Under the pieces are notes generated by a model, which saw only the letters and a list, made by a program, of their open reading frames with translations, did not search any database and had not been told where the DNA came from. Made by a program: the position numbers and the translations under genes. Shown here piece by piece: positions 22,444-31,773 of a stretch of DNA of 64,000 nt. The number at the start of each line of letters is the position of its first letter. The first letter of the stretch is position 1. The DNA comes from DATARH01 sp036268075. GTDB taxonomy: Bacteria > Pseudomonadota > Alphaproteobacteria > ATCC43930 > CGMCC-115725. Where the stretch lies: assembly GCA_036268075.1 (NCBI GenBank), contig DATAUV010000117.1, forward strand, positions 231,042 to 295,041, read 5' to 3'.

Positions 22444-22926
22444 ATGGAATCAATGAGCAGAGTCCCGATGACGGGGGAAGGCTACAATCGGCTCCAGGAC
22501 GAGCTGAAGCGCCTGAAATCCGTGGACCGTCCTTCCATCATCAAGGCCATCGCCGAAGCGCGCACGCACGGCGATCTGTCGGAAAACGCGGAGTACCACG
22601 CCGCCCGCGAACGCCAGAGCTTTATCGAAGGCCGGGTGATGGAACTCGAAGACAAGATCTCGCGCGCCGAGGTCATCGACGTGTCGAAGCTGTCCGGCAG
22701 CCTCGTCAAGTTCGGCGCCACGGTCACCCTCGCCGATGAGGAGACCGACGAGGAGCAGACCTTCCGGATCGTCGGCGAGGACGAAGCCGACATCAAGCAG
22801 GGCCGCCTGTCGGTAACCTCGCCCCTCGCCCGCGCCCTGATCGGCAAGACGAAAGGCGACAGCGTCGAGGTCTCGACCCCGCGCGGCGCCAAATCCTATG
22901 AGGTCATGACCGTCGCGTTCACCTGA
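22444..22926 (+). CDS. greA: Transcription elongation factor GreA
   Basis: GreA rescues backtracked RNA polymerase by inducing transcript cleavage. The 160-residue protein has the N-terminal coiled coil (RLQDELKRLKSVDRP, then EARTHGDLSENAEYHAARE, which contains the acidic tip) and the C-terminal FKBP-like domain (SPLARALIGKTKGDSVEV). ATG 22444 or ATG 22453 are both possible starts. It follows carB by 31 bases on the same strand, a common alphaproteobacterial order. Confidence 0.95.
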   Translation: MESMSRVPMTGEGYNRLQDELKRLKSVDRPSIIKAIAEARTHGDLSENAEYHAARERQSFIEGRVMELEDKISRAEVIDVSKLSGSLVKFGATVTLADEETDEEQTFRIVGEDEADIKQGRLSVTSPLARALIGKTKGDSVEVSTPRGAKSYEVMTVAFT

Positions 22927-22927
22927 A

Positions 22928-23090
22928 GGAGCGCGGGCGTCCCGCCCGCAATCTTTTGAAGGAGCGCGGGCGTCCCGCCCGCAATCTTTTCGTGACGATG
23001 CGGGCGAGACGCCGCACCTTTTGACTATGAAGAGCGGGCGGGACGCCGCACCTTTTGACTATCAAGAGCGGGCGGGACGCCCGCGCTCCT
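22928..23090. repeat. Five-copy cluster of the GCGGGCGTCCCGCCCGC repeat
   Basis: Two direct copies of a 30-base unit (22928-22957 and 22961-22990, with the tail AATCTTTT) are followed by three copies in the opposite orientation (about 22997-23030, 23031-23064, 23065-23090). The middle two share the tail ACCTTTTGACTAT and have lost the inner CGC. The array fills the convergent gap between greA and the Lrp-family gene and touches the latter's stop codon. It can form several alternative hairpins and may act as a bidirectional terminator. Confidence 0.9.
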
Positions 23091-23565
23091 ATAAATCCTC
23101 CAGCGGCACGCCCGGCGCAAATTTCGATACACGCAGCATCAGCGCCGACTTGACGTGGTTGACGTTGGGCGCCGAGGTCAGCTTGGCGCTCAAGAAGCGC
23201 TGGTAGCTGTCCCAATCCGCGGCGACGATCTTCAAGATGAAATCGGTTTCGCCGGCCAGCATGTGCGCCTCGCGCACCTCCGGCCAGGTCGCCACCAGCC
23301 GTTCGAACGCCTGCAAATCGATCTCGTTCTGGCTGGCGAGCCCGACCTGGGCGAACACCGTCACCGCGTAGCCCAGCGCCTCGGCCGGCAGGTCGGCGTG
23401 GTAGCCGCGGATATAGCCGGCCTCCTCGAGCGCCCGCACGCGCCGGAGGCAAGGCGGGGCGGAGATGCCGGCGCGGCGCGCCAGCTCGACATTGGTCATC
23501 CGCCCGTCCTCCTGCAGGCAGTGCAGGATGATGCGGTCGATTCGGTCGAGCCGGGCCTGGCGCAT
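23089..23565 (-). CDS. Lrp/AsnC-family transcriptional regulator
   Basis: A 158-residue regulator with an N-terminal winged helix-turn-helix (LDRIDRIILHCLQEDGRMTN, NVELARRAGISAPPCLRRV) and a C-terminal ligand-binding RAM/AsnC domain (LAGETDFILKIVAADWDSY). Such proteins sense amino acids. The start MRQARLDRID fits the family; the frame's upstream extension does not. It is convergent with greA. Its targets are not visible here. Confidence 0.92.
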   Translation of the reverse strand: MRQARLDRIDRIILHCLQEDGRMTNVELARRAGISAPPCLRRVRALEEAGYIRGYHADLPAEALGYAVTVFAQVGLASQNEIDLQAFERLVATWPEVREAHMLAGETDFILKIVAADWDSYQRFLSAKLTSAPNVNHVKSALMLRVSKFAPGVPLEDL

Positions 23566-23650
23566 GTACGGATCATAAGGTAGGCCGATGCCCTCGCGCA
23601 ATTTTATTGCGCGGCTTGCCCGGCCGGCCATCTGCTCGTAAAGGAACCCG

Positions 23651-24592
23651 ATGGTCGCGGTTTGGGCACTTCATGACGGCAAGGCCGGAATGGCGAGCCA
23701 GTCGCTCGGGCTCGCCGAGGCGACGGGGCTTCCCTATGTCGAAAAAGTGCTCGATATCGGCCCGCCCTGGGCCTGGCTGCCGCCGCAACTCTGGCTCGCG
23801 CCGCTCGCCGCGGCGAGGTTGTCGCCGCCCTGGCCCGACGCAGTCATCGGCTGCGGCCGCAACGCCGCCGCGCCCGCCCTCGCGATCCGCCGCGCCACCG
23901 GCGGCAAATGCGTCGCCGTGCAGATCCAGGACCCGCGCGTCGGCCACGGCGAGTTCGACTTGATGGTGGTGCCGGCCCATGACAGCTACCGGGGAGAGCG
24001 GGTCGAGGTCAGCCTCGGCGCGATCCATCGCGTCACGGCGGAAAAGCTTGCCGCGGAGGGTGCCCGGTTCCCGCAATTCGGCGCCCTGCCGCATCCGATC
24101 GTCGGCGTGCTGATCGGCGGGTCCAACCGCGCCTACAAATTCGATCTGGCCCGGCTCGGTGCGATCGCCGACAGCGTTGCGGCGGCGGTGCGGATGTCCG
24201 GCGGCTCGGTGCTCGCCACCGCGTCGCGACGCACCGGCGCCGACGGGATCGCGCTGTTGCGCGACCGCTTCGCCGACCTGCCCGGGGAGGTCTGGGACAA
24301 CGCCGGCGGCAACCCGTATTACGCCTATCTCGCCCACGCCGATCACCTGCTGGTGACCGCGGATTCGGTGTCGATGGTCAGCGAGGCCGCGGCGAGCGGA
24401 AAGCCCGTGCAGATCATCGACCTCGACGGCGGCGACCCCAAATTCGGCCGGTTCCACGCGGCGATGCGCGCCGCCGGGATCACCCGCCCGTTTCGCGGCG
24501 CGCTCGAAAGCTGGACCTACACCCCGCCCGACGACACCGCGCGCGCCGGCGCCGCGGTTCGAGCGCTGGTGCTGGAGCGGCAACGCCGATGA
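23651..24592 (+). CDS. ELM1-family protein (mitochondrial fission ELM1-like, DUF1022)
   Basis: A 313-residue protein matching the ELM1/DUF1022 group found in alphaproteobacteria and plants. It starts WALHDGKAGMASQSLGLAEATG and contains QIQDPRVG, the repeated glycosyltransferase-B-like nucleotide site (VLIGGSNRAYKF) and LVTADSVSMVSEAAASGKPV near the end, which is typical of nucleotide-sugar transferases. A role in surface glycolipid or LPS modification is likely but unproven; the plant name is historical. Its stop overlaps the start of the following PAP2 gene (ATGA), so the two are translationally coupled. Confidence 0.85.
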   Translation: MVAVWALHDGKAGMASQSLGLAEATGLPYVEKVLDIGPPWAWLPPQLWLAPLAAARLSPPWPDAVIGCGRNAAAPALAIRRATGGKCVAVQIQDPRVGHGEFDLMVVPAHDSYRGERVEVSLGAIHRVTAEKLAAEGARFPQFGALPHPIVGVLIGGSNRAYKFDLARLGAIADSVAAAVRMSGGSVLATASRRTGADGIALLRDRFADLPGEVWDNAGGNPYYAYLAHADHLLVTADSVSMVSEAAASGKPVQIIDLDGGDPKFGRFHAAMRAAGITRPFRGALESWTYTPPDDTARAGAAVRALVLERQRR

Positions 24593-25899
24593 AGGCGCCC
24601 GTCCTGTTCGTCGGCGCGATGGTCGCGACCGGGCTCGTCTTCCTGCTCGTGCCGCAGATCGACATCGCCATGGCCCGGTTGTTTTACGACCCTCAAGCCG
24701 GGTTCGCGCTCGCGACGTGGCCGCCGGTGCGCATGATAGAGCGCGGCGTGCCGCTCATTTCCTGGGCGGTTGGCGGGGTCGTCCTGGTGGGCGCGATATC
24801 GCTGGCTCGCGGTCGGCAGTTGTGGCGGCTCGACACAAGGGCGCTCGTCTTTATCGCACTGGCGACGGCGCTGGGGCCCGGTCTCCTGGTCAACACGGTG
24901 CTGAAGGACCATTGGGGCCGCGCCCGCCCGGCGCAGATCCAGGCATTCGGCGGCACCGCGAGCTTCACCCCGGCGCCGCTGATCTCCGACCAGTGCCCGC
25001 GCAACTGCGCCTTTGTCTCCGGGCACGCGGCCCTGGGTTTCTCGCTCATCAGCTTCGCTTTCCTGCTCCCGGCGGGGCGGCGACGCCGCAACGCTGTCCT
25101 TGCCGCGCTGGCGTTCGGCGCCGCCGTCGGCCTCGCCCGGATGGCCGCCGGCCGGCATTTCCTGTCCGATGTCGTCGATGCCGCGTTTCTCGCCACCGGC
25201 GTGAGCTGGCTGCTCTACCAGGGAATCGTCGTGCGCGACTGGTTCGGCCGGCGATCCGCGCTGGTCGCCGGGTTCATCCTGTTCGAGGGCGCCGCAATGC
25301 TGTGGCTCGACCGGCCGCTCGCGCTCTACCTGCACGAGGCCGCGCGGCCGGTGCAGCCGGTATTCGCCGCGATCGCCCGGCTCGGGCTCGGCTATCCGTA
25401 TCTCGTGCTGTTCGCCGCGCTCTTCGCACTTATGCGCTGGGGCGACGCGATGCCGGCCCTACGCTCGCGCGCGGACGCGATGCGCGCGGCGCTGTGGGTG
25501 CCGCTTTTTCTGTTCACGGCGGTCGCCGTCTCCGGCCTCGCCGCCGACCTCATCAAGGTGGTCGCCGGGCGGACCCGGCCGAAATTGCTGTTCCTCACGG
25601 GACTCGATCATTTCGCCTGGTTCGGGTTCCAGGCCGATTACTGGTCGTTCCCCTCGGGCCATGCGACGACCGCGGCGGCGCTGATGCTGGGGCTCTGGTA
25701 TCTGTGGCCGCGCTGGGCCCCGCTCTATGCCGCGGTCGCGATCCTGATCGCGGCCGCGCGCGTCATCATCTGCGCGCATTACCTGAGCGACGCGGTCGCG
25801 GGGCTGGCGATCGGCGCGGCGGCGACCTGGATCATCGCCGGGCTGTTCGCACGCCAGGGCTGCGCTTTCGCCGCCGGCCGCGCGCGCGCCGTGTCATAA
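24589..25899 (+). CDS. Double PAP2-domain membrane phosphatase
   Basis: A 436-residue multi-pass membrane protein holding two complete PAP2 phosphatase units. Unit 1 has KDHWGRARP (106-114), SGHA (His146) and the R-x5-H-x3-D motif (Arg184, His190, Asp194). Unit 2 has KVVAGRTRP (323-331), PSGHA (His358) and Arg391, His397, Asp401. About eleven to twelve hydrophobic segments are visible. PAP2 enzymes remove phosphate from lipids such as undecaprenyl diphosphate or lipid A. Most family members have one unit, so this is an internal duplication or fusion. Coupling to the ELM1-like gene suggests a shared envelope pathway. Confidence 0.88.
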   Translation: MKAPVLFVGAMVATGLVFLLVPQIDIAMARLFYDPQAGFALATWPPVRMIERGVPLISWAVGGVVLVGAISLARGRQLWRLDTRALVFIALATALGPGLLVNTVLKDHWGRARPAQIQAFGGTASFTPAPLISDQCPRNCAFVSGHAALGFSLISFAFLLPAGRRRRNAVLAALAFGAAVGLARMAAGRHFLSDVVDAAFLATGVSWLLYQGIVVRDWFGRRSALVAGFILFEGAAMLWLDRPLALYLHEAARPVQPVFAAIARLGLGYPYLVLFAALFALMRWGDAMPALRSRADAMRAALWVPLFLFTAVAVSGLAADLIKVVAGRTRPKLLFLTGLDHFAWFGFQADYWSFPSGHATTAAALMLGLWYLWPRWAPLYAAVAILIAAARVIICAHYLSDAVAGLAIGAAATWIIAGLFARQGCAFAAGRARAVS

Positions 25900-25909
25900 T
25901 ACCGCCGCC

Positions 25910-27796
25910 ATGGCCCTGCGCATCGAGACCTTCAACAACGCCAGCGGCGGCAATGTCCTCTATAAGGCCCTGAGCCACCCGCACGCAGCCGCGGCGGGAC
26001 GCGCGCTGGTCGCGGAGCTTCGCCGCGGCCCGGCCGCGATCGTCGATCCGATCGGCGCCGCCGAGGGGTTCGCCGAGGTTTTCGGCCTGGGCGAAGCGCA
26101 AACCTATGTCCAGGACGTCGCGCGGATCGGCCGCAAGCTGCTCGGCCGCCCGTCGAAGCCGCTGACCGATCTCGCCTGCAGCGGGGTGCGGACCGTGCTG
26201 GTCGCCGCGTTCGACGCCGACCGGGCCGCGGCACAGATCGAGCCTCTGCTCCCGCCCGGCGCCCGCGTCCTGACGCTCGACCCGCTGCGCCTCCCGCCGG
26301 AGCGGCTGACCAACAAGCGGCGCTATCTCGACCCGCTCAATTTCGCGACCAATTTCGCCCTGTTCCGCGATGGCGAGGGCATCCACACGCGGCTGGTCAC
26401 GGCCAATTACTGGGCGCGCTACGGCGCCGGCGCGGTGACGTGCTGGCTGACGTTGTTCGGCGGTGACGGCGCGATGCTGGCCGAATGGACCGAGGAATCG
26501 GCCGATCGCGGCGGGGCGATCGTCATCGACAGCCGTGACGTTCGGGCGCGGTTCGGGCTGGCCGAGTTCGCCGGACAGCTCTTCATCCATGTCGTCGGCG
26601 CCGCCGGGCACGATGTCGTCAAATACGCGCTGGACACCTATGGCGCCGGCGACGCCGCGCTGTCCTGCACCCACGACGCCAATGCCTGGCCGGCCGACCG
26701 CTACGCCGGGCTGCCGGCCCCAGCCGAGGGCGAGCGGGTCGTCGTGTGGATTCAGAACAGCCATCCCGGCGCGGTCCCGGCCGGCGCGATCGGACTCGTC
26801 GCGATGGGCGAGGAAAACCCGGTCCCGATCGCGCAGGAGATCGCCCCGTTCGCCAGCCTCGCGGTCGATGCCGGGGCGATGCTGCCGGGTCTCGCCTGGC
26901 CGCGGCAGATCGAGCTGCGCACCGGCAAGCACGTCGTGCGGCCGCGCTACGAGGTCATCACCGCCGAGCACCGCCGCCTCGCCCACGTCAATGTCGAGCG
27001 CGACGATCTGCGCCCGAACCCGGACCTGCCCGGCCTCGCCGCGACCCTCGGCAAGGGCTACCTGCTGCCGGCCCCGATCCTGCCCCGCGGCGAGTGGCTG
27101 AGCGAATTGCTGCCGACGCCGATGGCGACCACCCAGGCAGAGCTGCCGATCGTCGCGATCGTCTATGACCCCGACGGCAACGAGATCGCCCGCCATCGTT
27201 TCGGCCGTCTGCCGCGCGGCCACAGCGCGATGCTCGACCTCGATTCGGTCGGGTCGGCGCTCGGCGACGGCTACGGCCATGTCGAGCTGGTCTACGACTT
27301 CGCCGAGGGCGGCGACGGCGACGGGTGGCTGCACGCCCTGTTCCGTTATCGGCAGCGCCATGGCCCGCACGCCGCGGAGACCAGCTTTGGCGCGCATGTC
27401 TTCAACACGCTGCTGACCTATCGCGACGAGCCGCAATCATACACCGGGGCGCCGCCGGGCCTGTCGACGCGCCTCTTTCTGCGTCTCGGCGACCAGCCCT
27501 ACGACACGCTGTGCCACCTGACCTACCCGGCCTCGACGCCGTGGCATCCGACCAGCGGGACCGAGCTCATCCTCCACGATTCGCGCGGCGCCGAGGTTGC
27601 GAAGGTCGCGCTGGCGATCCCGTGCTCGGGTTCGCGTCTGTGGCGCTATCATGAGACGTTCGATCCCGCCACGCGCGACCGCGCCGGGGCGGGCGCATAT
27701 ATCGTCGTGCGCGACGCAACCTGCCGCCTTTTCGGCTATCACGGGCTTGTTGCGCCGAGTGGGCGTTTCAGTCTCGACCATATGTTCGGTTTTTGA
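25910..27796 (+). CDS. Large protein of unknown function
   Basis: A 628-residue protein that I do not recognise. It has no signal peptide or membrane segment. The N-terminal 110 residues look alpha/beta (AFDADRAAAQIEPLL). The middle and C-terminal parts are rich in beta-type segments with Trp/Tyr and short motifs such as LYKALSHPHAAA, FATNFALFRDGEG, TANYWARYGAG and VNVERDDLRPNP, which could be stacked beta-sandwich domains. It follows the PAP2 gene by 10 bases and has the same codon usage, so it probably belongs to the same operon and may act on a surface lipid or glycan. Confidence 0.7.
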   Translation: MALRIETFNNASGGNVLYKALSHPHAAAAGRALVAELRRGPAAIVDPIGAAEGFAEVFGLGEAQTYVQDVARIGRKLLGRPSKPLTDLACSGVRTVLVAAFDADRAAAQIEPLLPPGARVLTLDPLRLPPERLTNKRRYLDPLNFATNFALFRDGEGIHTRLVTANYWARYGAGAVTCWLTLFGGDGAMLAEWTEESADRGGAIVIDSRDVRARFGLAEFAGQLFIHVVGAAGHDVVKYALDTYGAGDAALSCTHDANAWPADRYAGLPAPAEGERVVVWIQNSHPGAVPAGAIGLVAMGEENPVPIAQEIAPFASLAVDAGAMLPGLAWPRQIELRTGKHVVRPRYEVITAEHRRLAHVNVERDDLRPNPDLPGLAATLGKGYLLPAPILPRGEWLSELLPTPMATTQAELPIVAIVYDPDGNEIARHRFGRLPRGHSAMLDLDSVGSALGDGYGHVELVYDFAEGGDGDGWLHALFRYRQRHGPHAAETSFGAHVFNTLLTYRDEPQSYTGAPPGLSTRLFLRLGDQPYDTLCHLTYPASTPWHPTSGTELILHDSRGAEVAKVALAIPCSGSRLWRYHETFDPATRDRAGAGAYIVVRDATCRLFGYHGLVAPSGRFSLDHMFGF

Positions 27797-27840
27797 GAGC
27801 TTTCACCCGGCGTCGGTTCGCCCCATGTTACGGAAAATGG

Positions 27841-27846
27841 TATACT
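27841..27846 (+). promoter_or_regulatory. -10 element of the trxB promoter
   Basis: TATACT lies 29 nt before the trxB start, an almost ideal -10 hexamer in a GC-rich context. The -35 region (TTCGCC around 27817-27822, 18-base spacing) is poor, so an activator or a different sigma factor cannot be excluded. Confidence 0.5.
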
Positions 27847-27874
27847 AGGCTGTCCAATCGATGCGGATTCCGGG

Positions 27875-28846
27875 ATGCCCGAGCACCATCACACCAAGGT
27901 TTTGATCGTCGGCGCCGGGCCGGCCGGGTTTACGGCGGCGATTTACGCGGCGCGCGCCAATCTCCAGCCGATCATGGTCGCGGGGCTGCAGCCCGGCGGC
28001 CAGTTGATGATCACCACCGACGTCGAGAACTATCCGGGCTTTGCCGACATCATCCAGGGCCCCTGGCTGATGGAGCAGATGCAGGCTCAGGCCGAGCATG
28101 TCGGGACCAAGGTGATTCTCGACATGGTGACCTCGCTCGACCTCTCGCGGCGGCCGTTTGTCGCGATCGGCGATTCGGGCGACCGCTACCTCGCCGACAG
28201 CGTGATCATCGCGACCGGCGCCCAGGCGCGCTGGCTCGGCATCCCGAGCGAGGAGACCTATCGCGGCTTTGGCGTCTCGGCCTGCGCGACCTGCGACGGG
28301 TTCTTTTTCCGCGAGAAGGAGGTCGTCGTCGTCGGCGGCGGCAACACCGCGGTCGAGGAGGCGCTGTATCTCACCAATCACGCAAGCAAGGTCACGGTAA
28401 TCCACCGCCGCGACCAATTCAGGGCCGAAAAGATCCTGCAAACCCGCCTGTTCCGGAACCCGAAGATCGAGGTGATCTGGGACCACGTCGTCGAGGAAGT
28501 TCTGGGCACGCCCGAGCCGCCGACGGTCAGCGGCGTGCGGCTGCGCAACGTCAAGACCGGCATGCTCAGCGACAAGGAATGCGACGGCGTCTTTATCGCG
28601 ATCGGCCACACGCCGGTGACCGAGCTGGTCGCGGGTCAGCTCCCCCTCGACGCGGAGGGCTATATCCTCGCTCGTACCGATTCGACCGCGACCGATATTC
28701 CGGGAGTGTTCGCGGCCGGCGACGTCAAGGACAAGATCTTCCGCCAGGCCGTCACCGCAGCGGGGATGGGCTGCATGGCCGCGCTCGAAGCAGAAAAATT
28801 TCTCGCCGAACAGGAGGACGCCGCCACGCTGCGGGCGGCCCAATAA
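27875..28846 (+). CDS. trxB: Thioredoxin reductase
   Basis: NADPH-dependent flavoenzyme of 323 residues that reduces thioredoxin. It has the FAD motif GAGPAG at 13-18, the redox-active CATC (Cys137, Cys140) and the NADP motif GGGNTA at 154-159. The C-terminal FAD-binding end, FAAGDVKDKIFRQAVTAAG, is complete. The gene is preceded by a strong -10 element and followed after 42 bases by a LysR-family regulator on the same strand. Confidence 0.96.
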   Translation: MPEHHHTKVLIVGAGPAGFTAAIYAARANLQPIMVAGLQPGGQLMITTDVENYPGFADIIQGPWLMEQMQAQAEHVGTKVILDMVTSLDLSRRPFVAIGDSGDRYLADSVIIATGAQARWLGIPSEETYRGFGVSACATCDGFFFREKEVVVVGGGNTAVEEALYLTNHASKVTVIHRRDQFRAEKILQTRLFRNPKIEVIWDHVVEEVLGTPEPPTVSGVRLRNVKTGMLSDKECDGVFIAIGHTPVTELVAGQLPLDAEGYILARTDSTATDIPGVFAAGDVKDKIFRQAVTAAGMGCMAALEAEKFLAEQEDAATLRAAQ

Positions 28847-28888
28847 GGGGGCGGGCGCGCGTCGGCGCGCTCGGACAGGGCGAACGAC

Positions 28889-29788
28889 ATGGCGATGGAT
28901 TGGGACAAGCTGCGGGTTTTCCACGCGGTGGCCGAGGCGGGCAGCTTTACCCATGCCGGCGAGGCGCTGAACCTCAGCCAGTCCGCGGTCAGCCGACAGA
29001 TCAGCGCGCTCGAGGAAAGCGTCAGCATGCCGCTGTTCCACCGCCATGCGCGCGGCCTGATCCTGACCGAGCAGGGCGAGCTCTTGTTCCGCACGGCACG
29101 CGAGGTCTTCGCCAAACTGGCGATGGCCGAAGGGCTCATCTCCGAATCGAAGGACCGGCCCAAGGGACCGCTCAAGATCACCACCACGGTCGCTTTCGGG
29201 TCGGTCTGGCTGACCCCGCGAATTCGCGAATTTCTCGACCTGTACCCGGAAATCCAGGTGAGCCTCGTCGTTGACGACAGCGAGCTCGATCTGTCGATGC
29301 GCGAGGCCGATGTGGCGATCCGGATGTCGCCGCCGCGCCAGCCCGATTTGATCCAGCGGCACCTCGTCTCGGTCCAGGTTCATGTTTACGCGTCGACCGA
29401 ATACATCAAGAAGTTCGGCCAGCCCGAGCGGCCCGAGGATCTCGACGAGCACCGCGTCATCGTCTACGGCGAAGATGCGCGCCCGCCGGTGCCAGGGGTC
29501 AACTGGCTGATGGAGGTCGCCGCCAAGCCGGGCCAGGACCGCCGGCCGATCCTGTCGGTCAACAACACCTACGGCATGCTGCGCGCGGTGATGAGTGGGC
29601 TTGGCATCGCCGCGCTGCCAGACTTCGTCGCGGGCGAGCATGCCGAGTTGGTGCGGGTTCTGCCCGAGGTCGCCGGCCCCCCCAACGAAGCCTACTTCGT
29701 CTATCCGGAAGAGCTGCGCACGTCGAAGCGCATCAGCGTCTTCCGTGACTTTCTGCTGCGCAAGGTGGCGGAGGGGCGGCTCGCCTGA
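28889..29788 (+). CDS. LysR-family transcriptional regulator
   Basis: A 299-residue LysR regulator. The N-terminal winged helix-turn-helix (DKLRVFHAVAEAGSFTHAGE, LNLSQSAVSRQISALEE) is intact. The effector-binding part (KITTTVAFGSVWLTPRIREF to the C-terminus) resembles the regulators that commonly follow trxB in alphaproteobacteria. The 42-base gap to trxB contains a short GCGCGC hairpin. Its effector and targets cannot be read from the sequence. Confidence 0.92.
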   Translation: MAMDWDKLRVFHAVAEAGSFTHAGEALNLSQSAVSRQISALEESVSMPLFHRHARGLILTEQGELLFRTAREVFAKLAMAEGLISESKDRPKGPLKITTTVAFGSVWLTPRIREFLDLYPEIQVSLVVDDSELDLSMREADVAIRMSPPRQPDLIQRHLVSVQVHVYASTEYIKKFGQPERPEDLDEHRVIVYGEDARPPVPGVNWLMEVAAKPGQDRRPILSVNNTYGMLRAVMSGLGIAALPDFVAGEHAELVRVLPEVAGPPNEAYFVYPEELRTSKRISVFRDFLLRKVAEGRLA

Positions 29789-29883
29789 CGCCGGCCGCCG
29801 TAACCTCGATGCACGAGATTAATTCATCCCTGTGTAAGCATTGCGCTTTTTGCATCCCCCCCAGGACAAATTCCGGCTGGTGG

Positions 29884-29910
29884 TTGAGCGTATAAAAGCC
29901 CATGTATCTG
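29884..29910 (+). promoter_or_regulatory. Weak promoter candidate for the structured RNA
   Basis: TTGAGC (29884-29889) and TATCTG (29905-29910) are separated by 15 bases, shorter than ideal. The predicted start point would fall just before the first hairpin at 29915. The match is modest and is offered only because its position fits. Confidence 0.3.
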
Positions 29911-29911
29911 G

Positions 29912-30072
29912 CACGCGATACTGCATCGCAGCCAGTTTCCGGGGTCGGGAGCCCCCGCAAGAGTTTCCGGGACTTGCGCCCGGAAAGAGGGTCTACGGAC
30001 CCTTACGTCTCCTAGACGTGAAGCCTCCCTGTTCAAACTTGGCCGGGACCTAGGTCCCGGCCAATTTTATTT
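29912..30072 (+). ncRNA. Candidate structured small RNA of about 160 nt
   Basis: Between the LysR gene and the convergent Ku gene lies a run of six successive stem-loops. They are GCGAT/ATCGC (29915-29929), GGGG/CCCC (29941-29955), TTTCCGGG/CCCGGAAA (29964-29986), AGGGTC/GACCCT (29988-30003), ACGTC/GACGT (30005-30019) and the 26-base terminator palindrome (30039-30064) followed by TTTTATTT. No frame of note spans it. The ACGTC hairpin exposes TCCTA (overlapping CTCCT), and CCTCCC at about 30024-30029 is unpaired. Such anti-Shine-Dalgarno motifs are a mark of several alphaproteobacterial small RNAs. I could not match it to 6S, SRP RNA, tmRNA or RNase P, so the family is unknown. Confidence 0.55.
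30039..30072 (+). terminator. Strong intrinsic terminator
   Basis: A perfect 26-base palindrome (12-base arms beginning TTGGCCGGGACC around a TA centre) is followed by TTTTATTT. It ends the small-RNA candidate on the plus strand. On the minus strand the T-run is missing, so it is less convincing as a terminator for the Ku gene. Confidence 0.8.
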
Positions 30073-30142
30073 CCAGTTATAGTTTCGGGACCGCGGCAGC
30101 GCCGGCGTCGGCCGCGCCGCCTCTTCGCCGACTACTCGGCGA

Positions 30143-31678
<1,536 letters not shown>

Positions 31679-31773
31679 CGGCGACCTCCGCTGCGGCGAT
31701 GAACCCTCACCATAACACGTAGATCAACACGCGACAGATCACCGATCACGCGATCGACGCGGAGCGCACCGGG

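Noticed and set aside
29912..30072. 6S RNA or SRP RNA as identity of the structured RNA
   Set aside because: 6S is one long irregular hairpin with pairing ends and SRP RNA has its GGAA-rich apical domain; neither pattern is present here.
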